Source of the DNA: Litchfieldia sinesaloumensis
Lineage (GTDB): Bacteria; Bacillota; Bacilli; Bacillales; Bacillaceae_L
DNA: 64,000 nucleotides
Reading direction: 5' to 3'
Assembly (NCBI RefSeq): GCF_900156865.1
Contig: NZ_LT732529.1
Location: forward strand, 4,018,510-4,082,509
Positions 55,729 to 64,000 of this stretch are shown here, in pieces (within the stretch, counting starts at the first letter, position 1; each line of letters begins with the position of its first letter). Both the position numbers and the translations under genes were made by a program. Under the pieces are notes generated by a model. It had not been told where the DNA came from. It saw only the letters and a list, made by a program, of their open reading frames with translations, and made no database searches.

Positions 55729-55795
55729 AACAAACAATTCATTTGAACGTTTGTTGTATTACAAATATATTATAATGTTGTTTATGTATTGTCAA
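55729..55795 (-). promoter_or_regulatory. Promoter and dyad upstream of the DUF2087 gene
   Basis: On the minus strand TTGACA (55790-55795) pairs with TATAAT at 15-bp spacing (55769-55774) or TAATAT at 17 bp (55767-55772). Immediately downstream AACAAAC-N13-GTTTGTT (55729-55755) is an inverted repeat over the transcript start region, fitting a self-repressed gene. Confidence 0.55.
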
Positions 55796-55856
55796 ACGAT
55801 ATTGAAGTTTGTTTGTTCATTATTAAACAGTTTTAAGATAGGTTTATCTAAAAAAC

Positions 55857-55888
55857 AAAAAGACTAGGACATATATATCCTAGTCTTG
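55857..55888. terminator. Intrinsic terminator of the HAD gene
   Basis: AAGACTAGGA-catatata-TCCTAGTCTT is flanked by A- and T-rich runs. Confidence 0.85.
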
Positions 55889-55902
55889 TAACTGTATATC
55901 AT

Positions 55903-56691
55903 TTAATCAACTAGCTCAATGGATTTTAACCCGTTGTAGACGCCGGCATTTTCAACATCGGTTGTTCGATAGCTTGCATAGGAAAATAAATCGGGGTTAG
56001 CATTGCCCATTGCGAATCCAAATCCTACCGATGACAGCATTTCTTTATCGTTCATGCCATCTCCAAATGCAACTGCTTGTTGAGGAGAAATTTCTAGCTC
56101 AGCTAACACGGCACTTACTGCGACTCCTTTGTTCACTTTATCGCGAATAACGTCACGGCAATTTTTCATTCCCTCTACATTTACAGAAGAGAGATGAATT
56201 TCAGCTATATGCTCAAACCTCTTCTCGGCATGAGCCTCAGTCGTGATAATTGATGAGCCCAGAATCTCCTTAGTTTTAGAGTCATCAAAAATCGCGTTCT
56301 TCCTGAGATGGAAAGTCTTAATAAAGTCTTTTGTAATCTCAGATTCCATGCTCAAAAACAAGTTTTGATGTTGAGAATAAAGTACAATATCAAAATTATT
56401 TTCTTTTGTAGTATTTACTAATTCCTCAACTAACTCACCAGGTAGTGGTTCATTAAAGAGCGTCTTCCCCTGATGAGTGGCGAACGCCCCATTGTATGCG
56501 ATATAGGAAGTAATGGAGAGTTCATCACCAATATCTGTTATTTCGTGAAGCGGTCTACCGGTTGCTAAAAATACTTCAATTCCCTTCCTCTGAAGTTGAG
56601 AAACTGCTTGTTTAGTTGATTCCTCGATTGTATCATCTGGTCGCAAAATCGTTCCATCTATATCTAGAAAGACAATTTTTATATCAGGCAT
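55903..56691 (-). CDS. Cof-type HAD-IIB phosphatase (YkrA-like)
   Basis: The 262-residue protein has motif I VFLDIDGTIL, motif II FLATGRPLHEI, a cap domain, the Lys region DKVNKGVAVS and motif IV FGDGMNDKEML. It is a second HAD of the same class as that at 41.5 kb; the substrate is unknown. Confidence 0.92.
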   Translation of the reverse strand: MPDIKIVFLDIDGTILRPDDTIEESTKQAVSQLQRKGIEVFLATGRPLHEITDIGDELSITSYIAYNGAFATHQGKTLFNEPLPGELVEELVNTTKENNFDIVLYSQHQNLFLSMESEITKDFIKTFHLRKNAIFDDSKTKEILGSSIITTEAHAEKRFEHIAEIHLSSVNVEGMKNCRDVIRDKVNKGVAVSAVLAELEISPQQAVAFGDGMNDKEMLSSVGFGFAMGNANPDLFSYASYRTTDVENAGVYNGLKSIELVD

Positions 56692-56788
56692 TCCTTTTCT
56701 CCTTTTTTAGACTAGTATACCATGTTAAAACGATTGAAACCTGAATGGGGGTAGATTCGTATATATACGTATGAAGGAGGAGTCGGAC

Positions 56789-58495
56789 ATGCGAACGAAG
56801 ATTGGTGGCTTTATTTTTTTTCTAGCGCTACTTGTTTTATTTCCAGTGCAGAGTTTTGCGGTAGACTATTGGATTAATGATGTAAAAATAGACGCCTATT
56901 TAAACAATGATGGTCATGTAAGTGTTACTGAAGTACATACCTATGAATTTGACGGAGAGTTCAATGGTATCACTCGGACTGTTATACCAAAGCAGGATAG
57001 TGCAATAAAAAAATTTAGTGCAGCCGAAAATGGTACAGAGCTACGAGTCGAAAGGGAAGATGACCTTTATAAAATTCATCGTAAGGGGGAGGATGAGACA
57101 ATTACAGTCACACTCACTTATACAATTGAAAAAGGTCTAGAGATCTACCAAGATGTAGCCCAATTTTATTGGCCATTTTTTGATAATCGGAATGAATCGA
57201 CTTACGAAAATCTCGTGATTACAGTTCATCCACCCAAAACTACCAGTGATGTGGTCGCATTTGGATATGATGAGGCATTTCAAAAGGAAACTGTAAAGTC
57301 TGATGGCTCTGTTGTCTATCATTATGGAGAGGTTCCTAGTGAAACCAATGGAGACATTCGTATTGCTTATGACGTTGATTTGTTTTCGGGGGCATCGTAC
57401 GTAACCTCCGATAAGCCAATGAAAAGTGAAATTTTAAGTGCCAAAAATGAACTACTTGCAAATGCAAAGGAGCGATCGGAGACAAAAGAAGTTCTCTCTA
57501 AAATCGCGATGGTATTAGTACCAATTTTTGCTTTAATCTTCTTTATAATTATGATTCGAAATCTAATGGAAGGTAAGGAAAAGGCAGCGTTAGTAAAACG
57601 CGAACTGGTGAATCCAGGCGGACTGCCTAAGGAAGATCTTAGTTTACCAGCAACGATCTTTTTTACAAAATCAGGTTATTTACCACAGGGAGATTCAATG
57701 GCTGCCGCTTTGTTAGATTTAGTAAGGAAAAAGATGGTAAGGCAAGTTTCAGAGGAAAAGTTTGAATTTGTGAACCAATCAGGTGCTTTACCACATGAGA
57801 GTATATTAATTGAATGGTTATTTGAAAAGATAGGTCGGAATGGGGAGTTTAGTTTTAAGGATTTAGAAGCCTATTCAGGAAATACAAATAACTCAGACAA
57901 GTATTCGAGCTTCCAAATGAAATGGGTAGAGGCGGTTCGTAACGAGGTAAAAGGGCGTCAATTTTATAAGGATAAGTCAAAATTTAAATTGTTCCTCGGT
58001 TTATCAAGCATTGTGTTAGTGCCGTTTCTATTTTTGTTTCCAATATATGAGTTATTTATGTGGTTTGTCATAACCCTCTTATTATTTGGGACTATTCTTG
58101 TGTATTTAATTGCCTACCGCCCCAAAAATGTTGAAGGCTTGCGGATTTACCATGAATGGCTAATGTTTAAACAAAACTATAAAACTTTGTTACCTGATGA
58201 ATGGCATAAGTGGCCTGAAGATGACCAGATGAGAGCCTATATTTATGGGCTAGGTTCAGGTGATAAAGAAATGAAGAAACAGAATGAAAAGTTAATCTCA
58301 GCTTTTGCCACACCATATTACAACCCTACTTCAGGATTTTATCCACATTCAATCTATTCTTTTGGATATGTAGGACCAAACGCTTCTGCTCAATTCGAAA
58401 CAGCGAATGAATCGATTGGAACTGGAAGTAGCAGTAGTGGAGGAAGTTCAGGTGGAGGAACCGGTGGCGGTGGCGGAGGTTCAGGTGCGTTTTAA
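56789..58495 (+). CDS. DUF2207 membrane protein
   Basis: The 568-residue protein has a signal peptide (MRTKIGGFIFFLALLVLFPVQSFAV), an extracytoplasmic DUF2207 domain (about residues 26-230, YWINDVKIDAYLNNDGHVSVTEVHTYEF), a TM helix near 245-265, a soluble part, two TM helices (about 400-445), and a Gly/Ser-rich C-terminus ending GGGGGGSGAF. ATG 56789 follows AAGGAGGAG, which lies inside the longer open frame. Function unknown. Confidence 0.88.
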   Translation: MRTKIGGFIFFLALLVLFPVQSFAVDYWINDVKIDAYLNNDGHVSVTEVHTYEFDGEFNGITRTVIPKQDSAIKKFSAAENGTELRVEREDDLYKIHRKGEDETITVTLTYTIEKGLEIYQDVAQFYWPFFDNRNESTYENLVITVHPPKTTSDVVAFGYDEAFQKETVKSDGSVVYHYGEVPSETNGDIRIAYDVDLFSGASYVTSDKPMKSEILSAKNELLANAKERSETKEVLSKIAMVLVPIFALIFFIIMIRNLMEGKEKAALVKRELVNPGGLPKEDLSLPATIFFTKSGYLPQGDSMAAALLDLVRKKMVRQVSEEKFEFVNQSGALPHESILIEWLFEKIGRNGEFSFKDLEAYSGNTNNSDKYSSFQMKWVEAVRNEVKGRQFYKDKSKFKLFLGLSSIVLVPFLFLFPIYELFMWFVITLLLFGTILVYLIAYRPKNVEGLRIYHEWLMFKQNYKTLLPDEWHKWPEDDQMRAYIYGLGSGDKEMKKQNEKLISAFATPYYNPTSGFYPHSIYSFGYVGPNASAQFETANESIGTGSSSSGGSSGGGTGGGGGGSGAF

Positions 58496-58506
58496 AACAG
58501 ATACAA

Positions 58507-58567
58507 GAGGGACAACGTACCTGTCCCTCTGTCCCACTGAAAAAGCGGCAGCTTCGGCTGCCGCTTT
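58507..58567 (+). terminator. GGGACA element and terminator hairpin after the DUF2207 gene
   Basis: AGGGACAACGTACCTGTCCCT is followed by AAAGCGGCAGC-ttcg-GCTGCCGCTTT, a stable hairpin with a UUCG-like loop and short T-run. A SINE-like end TCTAGCTCTAGGCGCC lies at about 58613-58630. Confidence 0.75.
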
Positions 58568-58640
58568 ATTAAAAAAGATAAGAAAGTATATAATTCTTCA
58601 TTTAGTTTTCAATGTCTAGCTCTAGGCGCCATGCGCTTTC

Positions 58641-60017
58641 TTAATATAATTTTCCCTGACGATATAGAACCGTTGATAGTCTCGTAACTGACTGGATATA
58701 GCAATTTTGTCTTAATGTAAATGAATCTCCGAAGAAAACTGGTAAGATACTATCTAATGTTCCCTTCATTTTCTTGAATAGTTGACTAAATACCTCTTCT
58801 TCGCTGTAAAATTGAGTTTCCCGTCCTTGTAGCCACTCCAAATAAGAAACAATAACGCCACCAGCATTCGCAAGGATATCAGGTATGATAATAACACCTT
58901 TTTGACTTAAGTATTCATCTGCATCCTTTGTAACAGGTGCGTTGGCACCTTCAACAATAATCGGCGCCTTAATTTTCTCCATATTGTCTGTACGTATTTG
59001 ATCCTCCAAAGCAGCAAGAATTAAACTGTCTACATTAAGATAAAGAATGTCTTCCCGATTTAAGACATCCGCCTTTACACCAGCAACAGCCAATTCTTCA
59101 GCAGAAACAGGTAGGTCACCCTTGTTGTCCTTTGTGTATTTTACAAGTGAAGGAATGTTTAATCCGTCCTCGTTGTATAATGTGACATTCCGATCACTTA
59201 CCGCCACAACCTTATTTTGTAGAAACGTACATTGATAAGCTTCTAAGGCTGCTATAGAACCAACATTTCCAAAGCCTTGGATAGCAAGTTTCATTGGCTT
59301 GTTTTCAAATTCTGCAACTGTCTTCGCATAGGAATTATCCGTTTTTGTAAGAAGGCTTTTTTGATTTTGAAGAAAATCGTGGAACAGATAACGGAAGGTG
59401 AAATAAACCCCTTTCCCTGTTGCCTCGCGTCGTCCAAGTGAGCCACCGTTGACTACACTTTTACCTGTAAAACTACCTCTGTAAGGAGTACCGGGACGAA
59501 TGCTTTTGTATTCGGCCATCATCCAATCCATCTCACGCTCGCCTGAGCCTACATCCGGTGCTGGAATATCTTTATCTGGACCAAGACTATCACTAAAATA
59601 ACGAACATATTTTTTACAAATCAAATGGAGTTCTTTTTCAGAGAGTGTTCTCGGATTGATAACCAGTCCTCCTTTTCCTCCACCAAACGGAACATCATGC
59701 AGCGCATTTTTTAATGTCATTAGAGAGGCAAGGTTAATCACTTCATCTTCATTAACTGTTTCATGAAAACGAATCCCGCCTTTATAAGGACCTAATGCAT
59801 TATTATGCTGAACGCGGTAGGCTGGTATCCGGACTACCTGGCCATTTTCTAATGGAATTCGTAAAAAGGACTTATGTACATGATTCGGAGTTGATAATAT
59901 GGAGGCTAACGAGGTAAAAGCTTGCGCTCGGGTTTCCCCAGTCAATTCAGGAATAAACGTATCATCTTTCATTAATGCATCTAAAGAATTCTGTACAATT
60001 TGCTTAGTTTTATTCAA
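58641..60017 (-). CDS. Glu/Leu/Phe/Val-type dehydrogenase, probable glutamate dehydrogenase
   Basis: The 458-residue protein has the hexameric GDH pattern: ALGPYKGGIRFHETVNEDEVINLASLMTLKNAL (first catalytic Lys region), VPFGGGKGGLVINP, DIPAPDVGSGEREMDWM, and the Rossmann motif LAIQGFGNVGS. It interconverts glutamate and 2-oxoglutarate. TTG start after AAGGGGGAAG. With rocD it would complete arginine/ornithine use to 2-oxoglutarate; a cre-like box overlaps its leader. Confidence 0.9.
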   Translation of the reverse strand: MNKTKQIVQNSLDALMKDDTFIPELTGETRAQAFTSLASILSTPNHVHKSFLRIPLENGQVVRIPAYRVQHNNALGPYKGGIRFHETVNEDEVINLASLMTLKNALHDVPFGGGKGGLVINPRTLSEKELHLICKKYVRYFSDSLGPDKDIPAPDVGSGEREMDWMMAEYKSIRPGTPYRGSFTGKSVVNGGSLGRREATGKGVYFTFRYLFHDFLQNQKSLLTKTDNSYAKTVAEFENKPMKLAIQGFGNVGSIAALEAYQCTFLQNKVVAVSDRNVTLYNEDGLNIPSLVKYTKDNKGDLPVSAEELAVAGVKADVLNREDILYLNVDSLILAALEDQIRTDNMEKIKAPIIVEGANAPVTKDADEYLSQKGVIIIPDILANAGGVIVSYLEWLQGRETQFYSEEEVFSQLFKKMKGTLDSILPVFFGDSFTLRQNCYIQSVTRLSTVLYRQGKLY

Positions 60018-60032
60018 TTCTCTTCCCCCTTG

Positions 60033-60047
60033 TTGTAAGCGTTACTA
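60033..60047 (-). promoter_or_regulatory. cre-like box before the glutamate dehydrogenase gene
   Basis: TTGTAAGCGTTACTA matches the CcpA consensus WTGNAANCGNWNNCW with one mismatch, and lies about 15-30 bp before the start codon, where CcpA can act as a roadblock. Confidence 0.45.
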
Positions 60048-60169
60048 TTTTTAATTGTAACATAATAAAGGTGAAAATGTGGGGTGGGCTTATTCGTCCA
60101 GAAGTAATCGGATTAAAAAATGTTTAAAAGTACCGAAAGTAAGGAAAATAATGACATGGAGGGATAAGT

Positions 60170-61510
60170 ATGAAGTTCATAATTATTGGTGGAGATGCAG
60201 CTGGAATGAGCGCCGCTATGCAAATTGTTCGGAATAGTTCTGGGCATTCAATTACCGTACTTGAAAAAGGGGGTATATACTCATATGGGCAATGCGGGTT
60301 ACCTTATGTAATCGGAGGGAAAATAAATTCAACAGATAAGGTGATTGCCAGAACCCAACAGGAATTCAAAGAAAAATATAACATTGATGCCAGGGTTTTT
60401 CATGAGGTGAAGAGTATTGATTCAGAACAAAAGCTAGTGATGGGAATTGACCATTCTACTGGAGAATCATTTGAGCTGTCCTTTGATAGATTGCTTATTG
60501 CAACTGGTGCCAGTCCGGTTATACCAAAATGGGAAGGAAGTTCATTGCAAGGTATCTTTACATTAAAAACAATCCCGGATACAGAAGAGATATTAGATTA
60601 TTTATATAAAGGATTTCGTGATGTTCAAGAGGTCACGATAATTGGTGGCGGTTATATCGGTATTGAAATGGCTGAAAGTTTTGTTGAAATTGGGAAAAGT
60701 GTCACGATTATCGAAAGGAACAACCAGCTTGTAAAGATTTTTGATAAGGAATTATCTGACCTTATTCATGATGAAGCAAAAAGGCATAAGATAACTTTAA
60801 AACTTGGAGAATCTGTAGAAGGCTTTATAGGAGATGGGCAAGTAGAGTACGTCAGAACGGATAAAGCGGAGATAAAGACAGATTTAGTCTTAGTAGCTGT
60901 TGGGGTTAAACCTAATACGGCTTTTAGTAAGGACGCGGGAATTGTGACTGGTGTGAAGGGAGCCATTCAGGTGAATTCCTATATGCAAACAAATGTTGAA
61001 GACATTTTTGCTGCAGGGGATTGTGCGACCCAGTATCACCGAATTAAAGAACGTGATGATTATATTCCTCTTGGTACCCATGCGAATAAGCAAGGGCAGA
61101 TTGCAGGTCTTAATATGGTAAATCTACATAAAACATTTAAAGGTGTAGTTGGGACGTCCATTATCAAATTTTTTGATTTAACACTAGGGCGAACGGGCCT
61201 TTCAGAGAAAGAGGCGGAAGGGTTAAATATGCCTGTTTCATCGGTCACTATCCAGGCAAGAAACATTGCGGGTTATTATCCAGATGCTAAGAAGATGACT
61301 GTAAAATTAGTCTATCATAAAGAGAACCATAAACTTCTAGGGGGCCAAATAATTGGAGAAAGTGGTGTCGATAAACGAATAGACGTACTAGCAACAGCCT
61401 TGTTCCACTCAATGACGATTGAAGACCTACTAGATCTAGATTTAGCGTATGCACCCCCATACAACAGTGTTTGGGATCCTATTCAACAGGCGGCAAGGAA
61501 AGCGACGTAG
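60170..61510 (+). CDS. cdr: CoA-disulfide reductase
   Basis: The 446-residue pyridine-nucleotide disulfide oxidoreductase has FAD motif IIGGDAAGMSAAMQI, the single active cysteine in YGQCGLPYVIGG (typical of CoA-disulfide and Nox-like enzymes), an NAD(P) motif TIIGGGYIGIEMAESF and the second FAD motif IFAAGDCATQYH. CoA-disulfide reductase is the best fit; some homologues reduce persulfides or O2. ATG follows TGGAGGGAT. Confidence 0.87.
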   Translation: MKFIIIGGDAAGMSAAMQIVRNSSGHSITVLEKGGIYSYGQCGLPYVIGGKINSTDKVIARTQQEFKEKYNIDARVFHEVKSIDSEQKLVMGIDHSTGESFELSFDRLLIATGASPVIPKWEGSSLQGIFTLKTIPDTEEILDYLYKGFRDVQEVTIIGGGYIGIEMAESFVEIGKSVTIIERNNQLVKIFDKELSDLIHDEAKRHKITLKLGESVEGFIGDGQVEYVRTDKAEIKTDLVLVAVGVKPNTAFSKDAGIVTGVKGAIQVNSYMQTNVEDIFAAGDCATQYHRIKERDDYIPLGTHANKQGQIAGLNMVNLHKTFKGVVGTSIIKFFDLTLGRTGLSEKEAEGLNMPVSSVTIQARNIAGYYPDAKKMTVKLVYHKENHKLLGGQIIGESGVDKRIDVLATALFHSMTIEDLLDLDLAYAPPYNSVWDPIQQAARKAT

Positions 61511-61542
61511 ATCCTTGTCCCTCGTTTTTATAGCACAGTAAA

Positions 61543-61569
61543 CCTCCCCACACTTGACGTTTTGGGGAG
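61543..61569 (+). terminator. Intrinsic terminator after the CoA-disulfide reductase gene
   Basis: CTCCCCA-cacttgacgttt-TGGGGAG forms a 7-8 bp stem with a short T-run. Confidence 0.65.
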
Positions 61570-61610
61570 ATTCTTATAAGATATGGTTTGGATACCCGAA
61601 TTTCATCGGG

Positions 61611-61649
61611 AGAGGTTCATAGCTGAAAACCCTCTATAAAAAACTATGG
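61611..61649 (+). ncRNA. PreQ1-I riboswitch aptamer
   Basis: AGAGGTTCATAGC, then ACCCTCTATAAAAAACTA, is the complete preQ1-I pattern: P1 GAGG/CCTC closed by the ACCCTCT strand, and the A-rich tail ATAAAAAACTA forming the H-type pseudoknot. It precedes queF and a queuosine-precursor transporter, the standard regulon. Confidence 0.95.
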
Positions 61650-61663
61650 ATACATGACATTAT

Positions 61664-61693
61664 GCCATGTCCATATCGGACGTGGCTTTTTTT
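61664..61693 (+). terminator. preQ1 riboswitch expression-platform terminator
   Basis: GCCATGTCC-atatc-GGACGTGGC is followed by TTTTTTT 15 nt after the aptamer tail, as in transcription-terminating preQ1 switches. Confidence 0.9.
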
Positions 61694-61786
61694 GTATTTT
61701 TATCCATCCTAGTTTTTGCAGTAGATTGGTAGAAGATGAATCTCTCTTTAAGATGTTGGGACAACATTTTACAGGGAGGTTTTTTC

Positions 61787-62287
61787 ATGTCAGGAAGAAG
61801 TCATGAAGAAGGATTGAAAGATCTAACATTACTTGGGAATCAAAACACGAAGTATAGCATGGAATATGCACCAGAAGTTCTGGAGTCGGTTGATAATTTA
61901 CATAAGGACCGTGATTATTTTGTGAAATTTAACTGTCCAGAGTTTACAAGTCTGTGCCCAATTACGCATCAGCCGGACTTTGCAACAATGTATATCTCTT
62001 ACATTCCGGATAAGAAAATTGTAGAAAGTAAGTCCCTAAAGTTGTATTTATTTAGTTTCCGCAACCATGGCGATTTTCATGAGGATTGCGTAAATATTAT
62101 TATGAATGATCTTATTAAACTATTAGATCCTCGTTATATCGAGGTATGGGGGAAATTCACACCACGTGGAGGAATTTCGATTGATCCATGGTGTAACTAT
62201 GGAAAGCCTGGTACGAAATATGAGGAAATGGCACAATTTCGTTTAATGAACCACGACCTTTATCCAGAAAAAGTAGATAACCGATAA
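61787..62287 (+). CDS. queF: NADPH-dependent 7-cyano-7-deazaguanine (preQ0) reductase
   Basis: The 166-residue T-fold enzyme reduces preQ0 to preQ1 in queuosine synthesis. [18 protein letters not shown] carries the catalytic Cys, [20 protein letters not shown] the NADPH/QueF signature, and [19 protein letters not shown] the C-terminal motif; length and sequence match bacillary QueF. ATG 61787 follows GGGAGG. Confidence 0.97.
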   Translation: MSGRSHEEGLKDLTLLGNQNTKYSMEYAPEVLESVDNLHKDRDYFVKFNCPEFTSLCPITHQPDFATMYISYIPDKKIVESKSLKLYLFSFRNHGDFHEDCVNIIMNDLIKLLDPRYIEVWGKFTPRGGISIDPWCNYGKPGTKYEEMAQFRLMNHDLYPEKVDNR

Positions 62288-62301
62288 GGAAAGGGATCAT
62301 T

Positions 62302-62928
62302 ATGATATTATATTTGAATGGAATGTTTGTAGGGTTATTAATTTTAGCGAATATCGTGGCAGTGAAGCTTTTTAGTGTGGGGACTTTTGCGATGCTTCCG
62401 GCCGCTGTAATTGTATATATTTTCACCTATCCCATTATCGATGTCATTGTGGAAGTATACGGGAGAGATGAGGCAAGACGCACGGTTAAAGCCGGTCTGT
62501 TTACTCAAGTGCTTGCCCTGATTTTTATTACAATTACAATTCAATTACCGGCTGCACCTGTATTTGGCGCACAGGATTCATTTGAAACTATCCTAGGTGG
62601 AAGCTTCCGCGTCATTCTAGCAAGCCTGATTTCATATGCAATCAGTCAGAACCTTGATGTGTTTGTGTTTAATAAGCTGAAGAAAAAGCATGGTGCAAAA
62701 AAACTATGGCTACGTAACAATGCTTCAACCATGCTTAGTCAATTAGTCGATACGAGTATTTTCATTACAATCGCATTTGTTGGAACAATGCCAGTTAGTG
62801 CACTAATTGGTTTAATATTCACCCAATACATTTTTAAATTTTTTGCTGCTATACTTACAACCCCACTCGTGTATCTATTGGTAGGACTTATACGAAAAAA
62901 AGAAGCTCCAGCAGCTTTTCAGGGGTAA
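62302..62928 (+). CDS. Queuosine precursor transporter (YhhQ/COG1738)
   Basis: The 208-residue membrane protein has about six TM segments and the family pattern ILANIVAVKLFSVGTFAMLPAAVIVYIFTYPIIDVIVEVYGRDEARRTV, with SYAISQNLDVFVFNKLKKK and LVDTSIFITIAFVG later. It imports preQ0/preQ1. It starts 14 bp after queF and is under the same preQ1 switch. Confidence 0.92.
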   Translation: MILYLNGMFVGLLILANIVAVKLFSVGTFAMLPAAVIVYIFTYPIIDVIVEVYGRDEARRTVKAGLFTQVLALIFITITIQLPAAPVFGAQDSFETILGGSFRVILASLISYAISQNLDVFVFNKLKKKHGAKKLWLRNNASTMLSQLVDTSIFITIAFVGTMPVSALIGLIFTQYIFKFFAAILTTPLVYLLVGLIRKKEAPAAFQG

Positions 62929-62934
62929 ATCTGT

Positions 62935-62959
62935 GGAACCGTTTATACGGTTCTTTTTA
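62935..62959 (+). terminator. Intrinsic terminator of the queF unit
   Basis: GAACCGT-ttat-ACGGTTC is followed by TTTTTAT. Confidence 0.85.
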
Positions 62960-63026
62960 TTTGCACTTCCTTCGTTTATAAAATATCATAATACATATAT
63001 GATTAATGGGAATTGAGGGACGTCGA

Positions 63027-63965
63027 ATGTCTAAAAAACTATATATTATCCATGAAAATGATGAGTGGACGGCTCATTTAACGAAGCGGTTAGATGAATT
63101 GAATTTGCCATATGAGGAATGGCATCTTGATAAAGGAATTATCGATTTAACGTCTGAGCCACCCGAGGGCGTATTCTATAACCGGATGAGTGCATCCTCA
63201 CATACAAGAGGTCACCGATTTGCACCCGAGTTGACAGGTGGAATTTTGGATTGGCTCGAATTCCACAATCGTACAGTATTTAATGGAAGTAATGCATTAC
63301 GTCTAGAGCTAAGCAAAATAAGACAATACACAGCACTTGAAGCAAACGGAGTCCGCACTCCAAAAACAATTGGGGCAGTTGGTCGTGAGCAAATTATTGA
63401 AGCTGCCGAAAAACTAGGCACAGCTCCTTTTATTACGAAACATAACCGGGCAGGTAAGGGCCTAGGAGTTCAATTGTTCCAAACAGTTGAGTCGTTGAAG
63501 GCATATGTGAATAGTCAAGCATTTGAAGAGCCTGTTGATGGGATTACATTAATTCAGGAGTATATTCAATCTCCAGATTCGTCTATTACAAGGGCTGAGT
63601 TCGTTGGAGGTAAATTCGTGTATGCCGTCCGAGTTGATACCTCAGAAGGGTTCGAACTTTGTCCAGCAGACGCATGTCAAATAGGCGATCTCTTTTGTCC
63701 GGTTGGCGAAGAGGTAGAAGTGCGACCTAAATTTGAGATTATAGAAGATATCGATTCAGAACTAATTGCGCGATATGAAGCCTTTCTGAAGACTGTAAAA
63801 ATTGATGTGGCAGGTATCGAATTTATAAAAAATGAAAAAGGTGAAATATTCACCTATGATGTTAACACAAATACAAACTATAATTCCGATGCCGAAGCGA
63901 TAGCAGAAAAATATGGGATGCTTGAGCTCGCAAAGTTTCTCGGAGAAGCATTGGAAAGAATATAG
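63027..63965 (+). CDS. ATP-grasp family ligase (RimK-like)
   Basis: The 312-residue protein has an N-terminal pre-ATP-grasp domain with VFYNRMSASSHTRGH, then ATP-grasp motifs FITKHNRAGKGLGVQLF (Lys and glycine-rich loop), TLIQEYIQ and the metal-binding end DVAGIEFIKNEKGEIFTYDVNTNTNYN. It would form an amide or ester bond from a carboxylate and an amine or hydroxyl, releasing ADP; the substrate is unknown. ATG 63027 follows TGAGGGA. Confidence 0.83.
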   Translation: MSKKLYIIHENDEWTAHLTKRLDELNLPYEEWHLDKGIIDLTSEPPEGVFYNRMSASSHTRGHRFAPELTGGILDWLEFHNRTVFNGSNALRLELSKIRQYTALEANGVRTPKTIGAVGREQIIEAAEKLGTAPFITKHNRAGKGLGVQLFQTVESLKAYVNSQAFEEPVDGITLIQEYIQSPDSSITRAEFVGGKFVYAVRVDTSEGFELCPADACQIGDLFCPVGEEVEVRPKFEIIEDIDSELIARYEAFLKTVKIDVAGIEFIKNEKGEIFTYDVNTNTNYNSDAEAIAEKYGMLELAKFLGEALERI

Positions 63966-64000
63966 GTAACTATTCGTAGTGAGTCTGTGCTTACAATTCT

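Noticed and set aside
55729..55755. LexA box upstream of the DUF2087 gene (GAAC-N4-GTTG)
   Set aside because: One arm is incomplete and the larger AACAAAC/GTTTGTT dyad explains the sequence better.

Overview
The window is a 64 kb piece of a low-GC, spore-former-type Bacillaceae chromosome. The family assignment rests on the protein content: RocD/RocR with a sigma-54 promoter, YwmB, YkvA-like, DUF2653, DUF2087, Cof-type HADs, PotABCD, QueF, a CtaB plus b(o/a)3 oxidase set, AGGAGG-type ribosome binding sites and frequent TTG/GTG starts. There are no rRNA or tRNA genes, no CRISPR array, no recognisable transposase and no prophage block. Species cannot be fixed from the sequence alone.

Layout. 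1-7.9 kb: 3' part of an M20 amidohydrolase, a divergent EamA transporter/LysR pair, a DedA-type membrane protein, a TetR regulator and an MMPL/RND exporter behind a three-operator promoter, then a NERD protein. 8-12.7 kb: a 155-bp tandem repeat array and the leftward potABCD polyamine operon. 12.7-14.3 kb: a sigma-A promoter, a c-di-GMP-I riboswitch with terminator, and a GAF-GGDEF protein. 14.3-24.8 kb: DUF2653 protein, heme O synthase, an ECF41 sigma factor with its oxidoreductase partner and cognate promoter, a methyltransferase, and a b(o/a)3 oxidase cluster behind a class II Fnr-type promoter. 23.6-31.6 kb: amino-acid catabolism (trans-sulfuration enzyme, RocR, RocD, an amidinotransferase/deiminase-fold enzyme, tyrosine phenol-lyase). 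31.7-44.8 kb: mostly single-gene housekeeping and transport units (ABC ATPase, chemotaxis receptor, Gfo/Idh/MocA, BCAA aminotransferase, LLM flavoenzyme, GNAT, holin-like, MFS, HAD, PepF, YkvA-like). 44.8-50.7 kb: a small LexA-like/WYL-like pair, a leftward polysaccharide-type operon (glycosyltransferase, duplicated kinase-like protein, nucleotide-sugar epimerase), an L,D-transpeptidase and two unknowns. 50.8-60 kb: an orphan pair of OppBC-type permeases, YwmB, a second ~154-bp repeat array, YbaK-like deacylase, a GIY-YIG/DUF2087 operon, a HAD, a DUF2207 protein and a glutamate dehydrogenase. 60-64 kb: CoA-disulfide reductase, a preQ1-I riboswitch with queF and a queuosine-precursor transporter, and an ATP-grasp ligase.

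How the genes work together. Arginine/ornithine use is represented by RocR, RocD and glutamate dehydrogenase: RocD makes glutamate semialdehyde from ornithine, and the dehydrogenase can feed the glutamate to 2-oxoglutarate. CtaB makes heme O, which can lead to heme A for the b(o/a)3 oxidase; the SCO protein and a His/Met-rich membrane protein behind the oxidase look like CuA assembly factors. QueF and the YhhQ-type transporter are alternative routes to preQ1 and share one preQ1 switch.

The most unusual signals are in non-coding DNA. An 18-bp sequence with a palindromic core occurs identically four times, plus one close variant. Two of the sites before tetR, and a site plus the variant before the tyrosine phenol-lyase gene, are spaced exactly 54 bp. 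A GCATG-rich tandem-repeat superfamily with a monomer near 52 bp forms three arrays. There are also complete promoter/operator architectures for a TetR-family repressor, ECF41, Fnr, sigma-54/RocR and two riboswitches.
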